25,851 nt of DNA from Dethiobacter sp. (GTDB lineage: Bacteria > Bacillota > Dethiobacteria > DTU022). The translations under genes were made by a program, and so were the position numbers. The stretch's first letter is position 1; each line of letters starts with the position of its first letter. The notes under the pieces are model-generated. The model did no database searches. It had not been told where the DNA came from and saw nothing but the letters and a program-made list of their open reading frames with translations. Shown one piece after another: positions 15,163 to 22,104 of this stretch. Location of the stretch: contig JAGXSR010000158.1 of NCBI GenBank assembly GCA_018333405.1, positions 1 to 25,851 of the forward strand, in the 5' to 3' direction.

Positions 15163-15173
15163 ACACAGTGTTT
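15161..15173. repeat. 13-base palindrome at the clpC stop codon
   Basis: AAACAC (15161-15166), A, GTGTTT (15168-15173) is a perfect palindrome overlapping the end of the clpC stop codon. It lies upstream of the DDAH-like gene and could be an operator; nothing in the sequence identifies a binding protein. Confidence 0.35.
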
Positions 15174-15177
15174 CAAA

Positions 15178-15206
15178 TTCTGAATTCTTGCGGCTTGCCG
15201 CGGTAT
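15178..15206 (+). repeat. intergenic hairpin repeat, copy 1
   Basis: TTCTGAATTC (15178-15187) is followed by a hairpin block CTTGCGGCTTGCCGCGGTAT (15187-15206). The same two blocks recur at 25128-25171, where the hairpin block differs at a single base, in the loop. GCGG pairs with CCGC around CTTG. This copy lies 16 bases after the clpC stop and 42 bases before the DDAH-like start. No U-tract follows, so it is not a standard terminator. Confidence 0.6.
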
Positions 15207-15248
15207 GACTTGGGATGTTGGATTATTAAAAAACCGGGGGTGAGTTGT

Positions 15249-16010
15249 ATGTTTAATCATATAATTGTCAGGAAGCCTGGTTGTAGTGTGGTTGACGGTT
15301 TGACTACAGCTAAACTTGGCAGGCCTATATATGCCAAAGCCATGGCTCAACATGCCGAGTATGTCAAGGCTATGGAAAGTTGTGGTGTGCTGGTTAAAGC
15401 CCTGGATGCCGACGAAGCTTACCCGGACAGCTGTTTTGTGGAAGATACGGCTGTGGTATGTGAAAAGTTGGCTGTAATCACCAATCCTGGCGCTCCATCC
15501 AGAAAAGGGGAAACACGTGCAGTCAGACGGGCACTGGATGAGTTCTATACTGATTTCGAATTTATAAGAGAACCCGGAACCCTGGAAGGCGGTGATGTGA
15601 TGCAGGTGGGAAACCATTTCTATATAGGGATTTCTACCCGGACCAATGAGGCCGGCGCCAGGCAGTTTATAGACATATTGAAGAATTATGGTTTCAGCGG
15701 GTCCATCATTCACCTTAAAAAATTGTTCCACCTGAAAACCGGGGTCAGCTTTATCGGTGATCATACCCTGCTGGTGGCAGGGGAATTAATCGATCATCCT
15801 GATTTTGCAGAATTTGGTAAAATCATCATTGACGAAGACGAGATGTATGCGGCGAACGTGATCGAAATGAACGGGCATTTGGTTATCCCTGCCGGCTTCC
15901 CCAAGGCTGAAGCCAAGCTGCTTGCAGCCGGTTATGCTACAAAAGCAGTGGACTTGAGCGAATTTCAAAAAATAGATGGAGGGTTAACCTGCCTTTCTTT
16001 GCGCTTTTAA
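15249..16010 (+). CDS. dimethylarginine dimethylaminohydrolase (DDAH)-type guanidino hydrolase
   Basis: The 253-residue protein belongs to the arginine-deiminase/amidinotransferase superfamily. It matches bacterial DDAH, which hydrolyses methylated arginines to citrulline and a methylamine. Active-site positions fit the Pseudomonas enzyme closely: Asp60 (YPDSCF), Glu65-Asp66 (FVEDTAVV), Glu113 in EGGD, His161 (FHLKTG) and the nucleophile Cys248 in DGGLTCLSLRF. Arginine deiminases are longer and have an extra helical domain, so free-arginine deimination is less likely. The ATG at 15249 follows GGGGGTGA; an in-frame GTG at 15168 would read through the palindrome and repeat. It is the next gene after clpC, an unusual neighbour. 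The true substrate (ADMA, MMA, another guanidine) cannot be settled from sequence. Confidence 0.9.
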   Translation: MFNHIIVRKPGCSVVDGLTTAKLGRPIYAKAMAQHAEYVKAMESCGVLVKALDADEAYPDSCFVEDTAVVCEKLAVITNPGAPSRKGETRAVRRALDEFYTDFEFIREPGTLEGGDVMQVGNHFYIGISTRTNEAGARQFIDILKNYGFSGSIIHLKKLFHLKTGVSFIGDHTLLVAGELIDHPDFAEFGKIIIDEDEMYAANVIEMNGHLVIPAGFPKAEAKLLAAGYATKAVDLSEFQKIDGGLTCLSLRF

Positions 16011-16163
16011 AATATCTGTGAGCAGGAGAGAGGCACTAGGCTATAGAAATAAAATTAAGTTTAAGCGCTGGAAGCGTATGCCTGGCCAAGGTGCAGGTGC
16101 GATTGGCCGCATAATTAAAGCAGCAAATCACGAAGAACAGCACAGTAAAGGGAAGGTGAACAG

Positions 16164-16844
16164 ATGATCATCGCTAAGCGCAAACCCTTGGATCAGATCA
16201 TGGAGATGCTGGCGCCGTACAATCAGATCTGTGTGTTGGGTTGCGGGGCCTGTGTTACCGTTTGCATGGCCGGGGGACAGAAAGAGGCCGAAGAGTTGGC
16301 TGCATTAATCAGAATTCACCGTAAAAAAGAAAACCGGAACGGACGAGTCGAATCCTTCACCGTTGAGCGCCAGTGTGAGTATGAGTATATTGACCAGGTG
16401 CTGGAGCGGTTGAAAGGGTTCGATATTATTTTGACTCTGGCTTGCGGAGTGGGACCTCAAACCCTGGTTGAGCATGCAGCGGATCTTTTGGTTTTGCCTG
16501 GTGTAAATACCACTTCTATGGGCTATCCGAAGGAGCAGGGAGTCTGGGTGGAGCGCTGCCTGGGCTGCGGCGACTGTATACTGCACCTTACTCAAGGTAT
16601 CTGCCCGATTACCCGCTGTGCCAAGAGTATATTGAACGGACCTTGCGGTGGTTCGGCGGAAGGCAAGTGTGAACTAGGCCAAGATATCGAATGTGCCTGG
16701 CATCTGATACACGATCGCCTGTCCGCGCTGGGTTGTTTAGACAACCTGTCTGAGATTCAGCCTCTGAAAAACTGGTCAGTATCTCATCATGGAGGCCCGA
16801 GAACCACAGTAAGGGAGGATGTAAGAGTTGAGCGTGGGGAGTAG
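16164..16844 (+). CDS. metV: MetV, methylenetetrahydrofolate reductase C-terminal-domain partner protein
   Basis: This 226-residue protein matches the cysteine-rich MTHFR C-terminal domain family, known as MetV in acetogens, where it binds MetF and supplies electrons through bound metal or Fe-S centres. The N-terminal motif CVLGCGACVTVC gives cysteines at 23, 27, 30 and 34. A second cluster lies in CLGCGDCILHLTQ, then GICPITRC and NGPCGG, with further cysteines towards the C-terminus. ATG 16164 has GGAAGGTGA upstream. Its last 17 bases overlap metF, so the two are translationally coupled. The Moorella-type hdrCBA/mvhD electron-transfer genes are not adjacent here, so the electron donor is unknown. 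Confidence 0.9.
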   Translation: MIIAKRKPLDQIMEMLAPYNQICVLGCGACVTVCMAGGQKEAEELAALIRIHRKKENRNGRVESFTVERQCEYEYIDQVLERLKGFDIILTLACGVGPQTLVEHAADLLVLPGVNTTSMGYPKEQGVWVERCLGCGDCILHLTQGICPITRCAKSILNGPCGGSAEGKCELGQDIECAWHLIHDRLSALGCLDNLSEIQPLKNWSVSHHGGPRTTVREDVRVERGE

Positions 16845-17745
16845 ACTAGCAAAAGCGCTGAACAACGGAAGTTTTGCGGTAACCGGAGAGCTGGGCCCGC
16901 CCAAAGGCGCTGGTATTGATCAGTTGAAGCATCATGCGGAAGTTATGCGCAATCATGTGGAAGCTTATAACATCACAGACAACCAGACCGCTATTGTGCG
17001 CACCTCCAGCATCGCTTGCGGCGCTGTATTGGTACAGATGGGCCTTGAGCCTACTATTCAGATTGTTGTCCGCGATCGCAATCGCATTGCCATTCAGAGC
17101 GATGTTCTGGGCGCGGTAGCACTAGGCATTAAGAATATTCTCTGTTTAGCGGGAGATCACCAGAAGTTCGGAAACGAACCACAGTCCAAAGGAGTCTATG
17201 ATATTGACTCCATTCAGCTGTTGAAAATGCTGAAAGATCTTCGGGATGAGCGTGTTTTTGCCGGTGGTGATAAACTGGAAGGAGAGGTAGATTATTTCCT
17301 CGGTGCTGTGGAAAACCCGTTTGCCGATCCTTTTGAATACCGGGTTGATCGCTTGGAAAAGAAGATCAAGGCCGGGGCCGGATTTATTCAGACTCAATGT
17401 ATCTTTGATCTGGAGCGTTTCAAGAAGTGGATGGAGCTGGTAAGAGAGCGCGGGCTGCACAAGAAAGTAAAGATTATGGGCGGTGTCACTCCGATTAAAT
17501 CGATGGGTGCGGCTAAATATATGAAAAACAATGTCTCCGGAATCACCATTCCCGACTCGCTGATTGATCGCCTCAGGGGCGCTGAAAACAAGAAAGCGGA
17601 AGGTCTGAATATTGCCGTTGAAACAATCCAGCAGCTTAAAGAGATTGAAGGAGTGGCCGGGGTTCACATCATGGCTATTGCCTGGGAGGAAGTTGTTCCC
17701 GAGATTGTGGAACGGGCCGGCCTTTATCCCCGACCGCAACTCTAA
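16828..17745 (+). CDS. metF: 5,10-methylenetetrahydrofolate reductase
   Basis: MetF is a flavin-containing TIM barrel that reduces methylene-THF to methyl-THF, for methionine synthesis or for the methyl branch of the Wood-Ljungdahl pathway. The 305-residue protein has the expected order of motifs: FAVTGELGPPKG at the N-terminus with the catalytic Glu, YNITDNQTA, the ILCLAGDHQKFG block that binds flavin and folate, FIQTQCIFDLERF, and KIMGGVTPI. TTG 16828 is the start, nine bases after AAGGGAGG, inside the end of metV. The MetV-MetF pairing is typical of acetogens and related anaerobes, so a catabolic or autotrophic role is likely, though a biosynthetic role is not excluded. Confidence 0.95.
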   Translation: MSVGSRLAKALNNGSFAVTGELGPPKGAGIDQLKHHAEVMRNHVEAYNITDNQTAIVRTSSIACGAVLVQMGLEPTIQIVVRDRNRIAIQSDVLGAVALGIKNILCLAGDHQKFGNEPQSKGVYDIDSIQLLKMLKDLRDERVFAGGDKLEGEVDYFLGAVENPFADPFEYRVDRLEKKIKAGAGFIQTQCIFDLERFKKWMELVRERGLHKKVKIMGGVTPIKSMGAAKYMKNNVSGITIPDSLIDRLRGAENKKAEGLNIAVETIQQLKEIEGVAGVHIMAIAWEEVVPEIVERAGLYPRPQL

Positions 17746-17865
17746 GCGAGGGAACAACCTTTGCTCAGCAGGTAAGCGGCGGGAATGACTATGAGTCGAA
17801 TCGCCATCTGCTTAGGTGTGCGTATGCCGCCGGTAATAATATGTAAAAACCAAGGAGGTTATATA

Positions 17866-18642
17866 GTGGGTGAATTGGTACAGGTAACCATAGAAGAGCG
17901 CCTGGCACTGGTAACGATTAACCATCCACCGGTCAATGCTCTTAACAGACAAGTGATGGATGAGCTGGAAGCTGTCTTCAAAGAACTGGACGGCAATGAC
18001 AGCATTGGAGCAGTGATTGTCACCGGCGCCGGTGAAAAAGCATTTGTAGCCGGCGCCGACATCAGTGAATTTCCGACTTTAAGCAGCGCTAACGGGGAAA
18101 ACTTAAGCCGCAGAGGACAGCTTGTTTTTCAAATGATAGCCGATTTTCCCGCTCCGGTTATCGCTGCGATAAACGGCTTTGCCTTGGGGGGCGGGCTGGA
18201 GCTGGCATTGGCTTGTGACATCAGGGTGGCGGCCGGTAATGCGAAAATGGGATTGCCTGAAGTGACTCTGGGTATATTTCCCGGATACGGAGGCACACAG
18301 CGTTTGCCCCGCTTCATTGCCCAAGGAAAAGCAAAAGAGCTGATCTTCTCCGGAGAGATGATCGACGCTGCAGAAGCTTTCCGTATCGGCTTAGCTGATC
18401 ATCTTGCCGCGCCGGGGGAAGCGTTGGCCAAAGCAAAAGAGATAGCTGCTAAAATATTGAAGCGCGGACCGGTTGCGGTTCGCCTGGCCAAGCAGGCGGT
18501 GAATCAGGGATTAGAACAGACTCTGGCGGAAGGTCAAAAAACCGAAGCGATCCTGTTCGGCAAGCTCTGCGGTACTGAAGACCAAAAAGAAGGGGCTCGC
18601 GCTTTTTTAGAAAAAAGGCCGCCCCGGTTTAAGGGTAAGTAG
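17866..18642 (+). CDS. crt: short-chain enoyl-CoA hydratase (crotonase)
   Basis: The 258-residue enzyme hydrates trans-2-enoyl-CoA, probably crotonyl-CoA, to the 3-hydroxyacyl-CoA. Both catalytic glutamates of the crotonase family are present: Glu112 in NGFALGGGLELA and Glu132 in GLPEVTLGIFPGYGG. The oxyanion-hole regions are AFVAGADI (59-66) and GFALGGG. GTG 17866 is chosen because AAGGAGG lies seven bases upstream and homologues begin with a short strand at this point; an in-frame ATG at 17785 would run through a structured leader. It is followed 40 bases later by the matching 3-hydroxyacyl-CoA dehydrogenase. No thiolase or acyl-CoA dehydrogenase is present in the window. Confidence 0.93.
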   Translation: MGELVQVTIEERLALVTINHPPVNALNRQVMDELEAVFKELDGNDSIGAVIVTGAGEKAFVAGADISEFPTLSSANGENLSRRGQLVFQMIADFPAPVIAAINGFALGGGLELALACDIRVAAGNAKMGLPEVTLGIFPGYGGTQRLPRFIAQGKAKELIFSGEMIDAAEAFRIGLADHLAAPGEALAKAKEIAAKILKRGPVAVRLAKQAVNQGLEQTLAEGQKTEAILFGKLCGTEDQKEGARAFLEKRPPRFKGK

Positions 18643-18682
18643 GCAGAAGGCAAGAGACTATGGGACTATAGGAGGGAACCGG

Positions 18683-19531
18683 ATGGAGGTTAAGACGATA
18701 GCTGTGATCGGCGCCGGCGCCATGGGCAGCGGGATAGCCCAGGTAGCTTCTGAGGCCGGGTTTAATGTGATTATGCGGGATATCGAAGAAAGATTTTTAC
18801 AAAACGGCTTGAATAATATTAAGAAGAACATGACCCGGGCTGTGGAAAAGGGCAAAAAAAGCCAGGCTGAGGCTGATGCGCTAATTGCCCGCATACGGGG
18901 TACTGTTGAACTTTCAGCGCTGAGTGAAGTTGATGTGGTGATCGAAGCGATGGTGGAGAATATGGCTCTGAAAAAGGAGCTTTATGCCCAGTTGGACGCG
19001 ATCTGTAAACCGGATACAGTTCTGGCTTCGAACACATCAGGGTTAAGCATTACCGAAATGGCCTCTGCCACCGGCCGTCCGGAGAAAGTGGTGGGCATGC
19101 ATTTTTTTAACCCGGTTCCGGTAATGAGGCTGGTAGAAGTAATCAAGGGCGCCGCTACGGATGAACAAACCTATGCGCTGATAATGGAACTTTCCAGAAA
19201 ACTTGGCAAAGAGCCGATATTGGTAAATGAAGCTCCTCTGTTTGTTGTTAACCGGATCCTGGCGCCGATGATTAATGAAGCTGCTTTTGTATTGATGGAA
19301 GGCGTGGCGCGCGCTGAAGAAATTGACCGGGGCATGATGCTGGGCGCCAATCACCCCATTGGGCCCTTGGCTCTGGCGGACTTAATCGGTCTGGATGTTC
19401 TTCTGGCGGTAATGGACACCCTGCACAAGGAAACAGGAGACTCTAAATACAGGGCTTGCCCCTTAATTCGCAAGTTGGTTCGGGCCGGCCATTATGGACG
19501 CAAAAGCGGCCACGGTTTTTATACCTATTAA
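18683..19531 (+). CDS. hbd: 3-hydroxybutyryl-CoA dehydrogenase
   Basis: This enzyme interconverts acetoacetyl-CoA and 3-hydroxybutyryl-CoA using a nicotinamide cofactor. The 282-residue length is that of clostridial Hbd. The Rossmann motif GAGAMG lies at 10-15. The active site shows Ser117 (SNTSGLSI), His140 (GMHFFNPVPVM) and the following Glu in RLVEVI, then a conserved NRILAPMINEA helix. A strong AGGAGGGA precedes the ATG. Together with crt it covers two successive steps of C4 acyl-CoA metabolism, running either toward butyrate formation or in beta-oxidation in a syntroph; direction cannot be inferred from sequence. NADH versus NADPH preference was not assessed. Confidence 0.94.
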   Translation: MEVKTIAVIGAGAMGSGIAQVASEAGFNVIMRDIEERFLQNGLNNIKKNMTRAVEKGKKSQAEADALIARIRGTVELSALSEVDVVIEAMVENMALKKELYAQLDAICKPDTVLASNTSGLSITEMASATGRPEKVVGMHFFNPVPVMRLVEVIKGAATDEQTYALIMELSRKLGKEPILVNEAPLFVVNRILAPMINEAAFVLMEGVARAEEIDRGMMLGANHPIGPLALADLIGLDVLLAVMDTLHKETGDSKYRACPLIRKLVRAGHYGRKSGHGFYTY

Positions 19532-19555
19532 ACTGATACTACAGGTTTTCGTAAA

Positions 19556-19587
19556 GAAGGGGCAGGATTTCATACTACTGCCCCTTC
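19556..19587 (+). terminator. strong hairpin after hbd, possible terminator without U-tract
   Basis: GAAGGGGCAG (19556-19565) and CTGCCCCTTC (19578-19587) form a perfect ten-pair stem with a 12-base loop, 25 bases after the hbd stop. No run of T follows on the plus strand, so it may be an RNA-stabilising 3' structure or an imperfect terminator rather than a classical one. Confidence 0.5.
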
Positions 19588-19734
19588 CCGATTAACCATA
19601 TAGGTGCGATTCGCGAGGCTTCCCAACAGTCAAATCTTTATCGATTGGTCGCAGGAAGGACATTTCTTGCGCGGCCGTCATGTTTAATTTAATGTAAGCA
19701 CAAAGCAATGTACACCTATGGACTGGAGGACGGG

Positions 19735-20712
19735 ATGAAAAAGCAGTTGATCAAGAATCTGCGTGTGGGTGACGAAGTTGAAACCCAAGTCTTAATTCTG
19801 GAGTGCAGCAAGGCCGTTTTTTCTGCGCCTCACCGGACTGGGGATTATTTTTTAAAGTTGCTGTTTGGGGATGTCAGCGGCAGTGTAAAGGGAGTGATGT
19901 GGGATGCGGCTCATCTGAAAGAACAGGTTAAAAAAGGGGATGTGGTTTTTATCCGGGGTGAAGTAACGGATTACCACGGGCCGCAGGTAGTGGTCAGTGA
20001 TCTGCGCATCCTGGACCCGGAAAAGGTTAACCGCGGGTTTTTTCAACCAATTTCTGAACGGGATCCAAAAGAGATGCTAGCCGAGTTGAAGCAGGTCATT
20101 GATGAAGAAGTTAAAGACCCGCACCTGAAGTTGCTTCTTATTTCACTTTTCACCGATTCTGATTTTGTCCGGCGGTTTGCCTTGGCTCCCGCTGCCCGGA
20201 CAATTCACCACAACTATGTCAGCGGACTGCTGGAGCATACCTTAGAAGTGATTGCCATCTGTCGGGATTTAGCCAGACTATATCCGGTACAATTGCAGCT
20301 TGACCTGCTGGTTGCCGGCGCAATTTTGCATGATATAGGAAAAATAGAAGAATATGATCCGGCCAGTCTGAACTTTGAATTTTCGGATCGGGGAAAGTTG
20401 ATCGGCCATATCAGTATCGGCAAAGAGATGCTTGATCAAAAAATCGGTTTAATCCCGGATTTTCCGGCCCGGTTAAAAATGGAGCTGGAGCATATGATTT
20501 TGACCCACCACGGCCTGCGCGAGTGGGGCTCCCCGGAAGTGCCGAAAACCATTCATGCGTTTACCTTATTTCACGCGGATTTGGTCAGCGCCCGCCTGAA
20601 CCAGTTTATTAAAATTATGGAAAAACACTCGTCGGGATCAGGCGACTGGACGGAATGGGATCGCTTCCTTGAGCGCAGCATATATTTAAAAAGTGTAACT
20701 GAACCGGAGTAA
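19735..20712 (+). CDS. yhaM: 3'-5' exoribonuclease, YhaM family
   Basis: YhaM proteins are metal-dependent 3'-5' exonucleases found in Firmicutes. The 325-residue protein has an N-terminal OB-fold nucleic-acid-binding domain at about residues 5-95 (LRVGDEVETQVLIL, then GEVTDYHGPQVVV). A C-terminal HD domain follows, with His158-His159, then GLLEHTLEV, the LHDIGKIEEY block (His199-Asp200) and a downstream ILTHHG motif, the usual metal ligands. ATG 19735 follows GGAGG at five bases; an in-frame ATG at 19708 has no ribosome-binding site. The gene stands alone between the hbd hairpin and a weak terminator-like structure at its own stop codon. Confidence 0.9.
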   Translation: MKKQLIKNLRVGDEVETQVLILECSKAVFSAPHRTGDYFLKLLFGDVSGSVKGVMWDAAHLKEQVKKGDVVFIRGEVTDYHGPQVVVSDLRILDPEKVNRGFFQPISERDPKEMLAELKQVIDEEVKDPHLKLLLISLFTDSDFVRRFALAPAARTIHHNYVSGLLEHTLEVIAICRDLARLYPVQLQLDLLVAGAILHDIGKIEEYDPASLNFEFSDRGKLIGHISIGKEMLDQKIGLIPDFPARLKMELEHMILTHHGLREWGSPEVPKTIHAFTLFHADLVSARLNQFIKIMEKHSSGSGDWTEWDRFLERSIYLKSVTEPE

Positions 20713-20731
20713 TCTTTCGGTTTTAGATTTT
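20701..20731 (+). terminator. weak terminator-like hairpin at the yhaM stop codon
   Basis: GAACCG (20701-20706) can pair with CGGTTT (20718-20723), six pairs including one G-U, with an 11-base loop that contains the stop codon. A T-rich tail (TTAGATTTTTAT) follows. The stem is short, so termination would be partial at best. Confidence 0.3.
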
Positions 20732-20802
20732 TATGCGTTTCAGAAGGATATTTTACACCCCTTGCAGAAAGCTATGCTATAGTTTAAGGTGTGGTGGTGA
20801 AC

Positions 20803-21969
20803 GTGTTGGGACGTGCGGATCGGCCTAAAGGAATTTTAAAGACAAACGGTTATTCCGGAAAGGTTATTCCGTTTGTCCAGGATTCCAGCTATTATGGTCA
20901 GAAAGGAAGCTATTATCATCGGAAAAATAAGCTGACCAAAGCTTTGCTTTTCCTGAAAAAAGCAATTGAGATTGAACCGGACAATGCGCACCACCACTTT
21001 AACCTGGCTTGCCTGCTCAGTAAAACTAGCCAACTCAAAGAAGCAAACCGGATTTTTAAGCATATTGTCGGCAACATGGAGCCTGATATGACAGAATGTT
21101 ATTTCTTAATGGCCATTAACTACGGATTAATGGAAGATCTTCATAAAACTAAGCAATACCTGCGTAAATATCTCCAGATAACCACAGAAGGTGAGATCGC
21201 AGAAGAAGCGCGAGAGTTGCTTCTGACCATGGAAGAAGAAGGCAACGAGAGCGCAGACTTTACAGAGCAAGATCAGGAAGCTATGGAGCTGGCATTATCC
21301 AGCCTTTCGGATGCACAGCTCAAAGAGAGATTTCGGGATAAGTCACTTCGAATTGCGCTGCAGTGGGGTCTGTATCAGGGGAGCGATCTTTTAAAAGAGC
21401 GGATCATCCGTTTTTACGGATCGATGCGGGACAGTTCGGCGGCTGCATACCTGAAAGAATATGTTATAAACCCCTGGATTAAAGAAAGGCTGAGACAGAT
21501 TGCTATACTGGAGCTGAAAAACAGATTACCGGGTGAGCGTTGCCGGATTTTCTCGGATGGTCGGATAATTGAAGTGGATCTGCCTAACTACCTGCTGTCA
21601 ACGCCGGTCTGGCGGGATAAATGGCAGGGTGTGCTAAATTTGGCACTTGAGAACATGCGTAAAAGTCCTTACTACGGGGAAGAATTTTTTGAGGATATCA
21701 AGGCAATTTGGATAGATTATATTAACCATGCATACCCGCATATGCCGCAAATCGGTAAAATCGAGGCCTGGGCGGCTGGATTGGAATACTGTCTGGCCCG
21801 ATTTCATTTTCTAAGCCTCACCCAGAAAGATTTGGCCGGCAACTATGGGGTTTCTCCGGCCAGTGTCAGCCGGATTTATAAGCTGATAAACCGGGAGCTT
21901 AAGATCGAACAGAAAGCATACCGGAATATGTTGTCTTTTCTGGCGCACCACGAACGGGAGCGTAGTTAG
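20803..21969 (+). CDS. TPR protein with C-terminal helix-turn-helix, function unknown
   Basis: I do not recognise a named family. The product is about 388 residues. Residues from about 35 to 130 form two to three tetratricopeptide repeats (KALLFLKKAIEIEPDNAHHH, then HFNLACLLSKTSQLKEANRIF and a third weaker one). An acidic linker follows, then a mainly helical region with many aromatic residues. The C-terminal 50 residues contain a clear helix-turn-helix, LTQKDLAGNYGVSPASVSRI, starting near residue 339, which resembles phage and sigma-like HTH sequences. No signal peptide or membrane segment is present, so it is cytoplasmic and may bind DNA in response to a protein partner. The start is uncertain among GTG 20791-20803 and TTG 20806; a GGTGGTGA stretch lies within this cluster. 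TGCTATAGT at 20775-20783 could be an extended -10, which would give a very short leader. Confidence 0.75.
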   Translation: MLGRADRPKGILKTNGYSGKVIPFVQDSSYYGQKGSYYHRKNKLTKALLFLKKAIEIEPDNAHHHFNLACLLSKTSQLKEANRIFKHIVGNMEPDMTECYFLMAINYGLMEDLHKTKQYLRKYLQITTEGEIAEEARELLLTMEEEGNESADFTEQDQEAMELALSSLSDAQLKERFRDKSLRIALQWGLYQGSDLLKERIIRFYGSMRDSSAAAYLKEYVINPWIKERLRQIAILELKNRLPGERCRIFSDGRIIEVDLPNYLLSTPVWRDKWQGVLNLALENMRKSPYYGEEFFEDIKAIWIDYINHAYPHMPQIGKIEAWAAGLEYCLARFHFLSLTQKDLAGNYGVSPASVSRIYKLINRELKIEQKAYRNMLSFLAHHERERS

Positions 21970-21977
21970 GCGCTGGG

Positions 21978-22020
21978 GCCGGCAGCTTAAACTCCTCCAC
22001 CGGACCGCTATACTGCCGGC
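21978..22020. repeat. long-loop inverted repeat between the TPR-HTH gene and pyrC
   Basis: GCCGGCAG (21978-21985) and CTGCCGGC (22013-22020) are perfect eight-base inverted arms separated by 27 bases. It follows the TPR-HTH stop but lacks a U-tract. It could be a terminator remnant or a binding site. Confidence 0.4.
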
Positions 22021-22029
22021 GAGAATAGA

Positions 22030-22075
22030 TTATGAATATAGAGCAGCCAAAATACTATTTTCCGGTTTGACCGGA
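22030..22075 (+). promoter_or_regulatory. candidate pyrCKD promoter with a palindrome at the start site
   Basis: TTATGA (22030-22035) and TACTAT (22053-22058) are weak -35 and -10 elements at an ideal 17-base spacing. TCCGGT-TTG-ACCGGA (22061-22075) is a perfect six-base inverted repeat that would cover the transcription start. No PyrR-binding hairpin pattern with a terminator is evident. Promoter strength and regulator are unknown. Confidence 0.35.
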
Positions 22076-22104
22076 CAAGGCCGTATGAAACTGCGGGGAC
22101 TTAT

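Noticed and set aside
15249..16010. Arginine deiminase for the arginine dihydrolase pathway
   Set aside because: At 253 residues it lacks the extra helical domain of arginine deiminases (about 400 residues), has DDAH-type motifs, and no ornithine carbamoyltransferase or carbamate kinase is nearby.
16084..16108. GGCCAA/TTGGCC inverted repeat before metV as a regulatory element
   Set aside because: Only six pairs with a 13-base loop and no promoter or terminator next to it; too weak to call.
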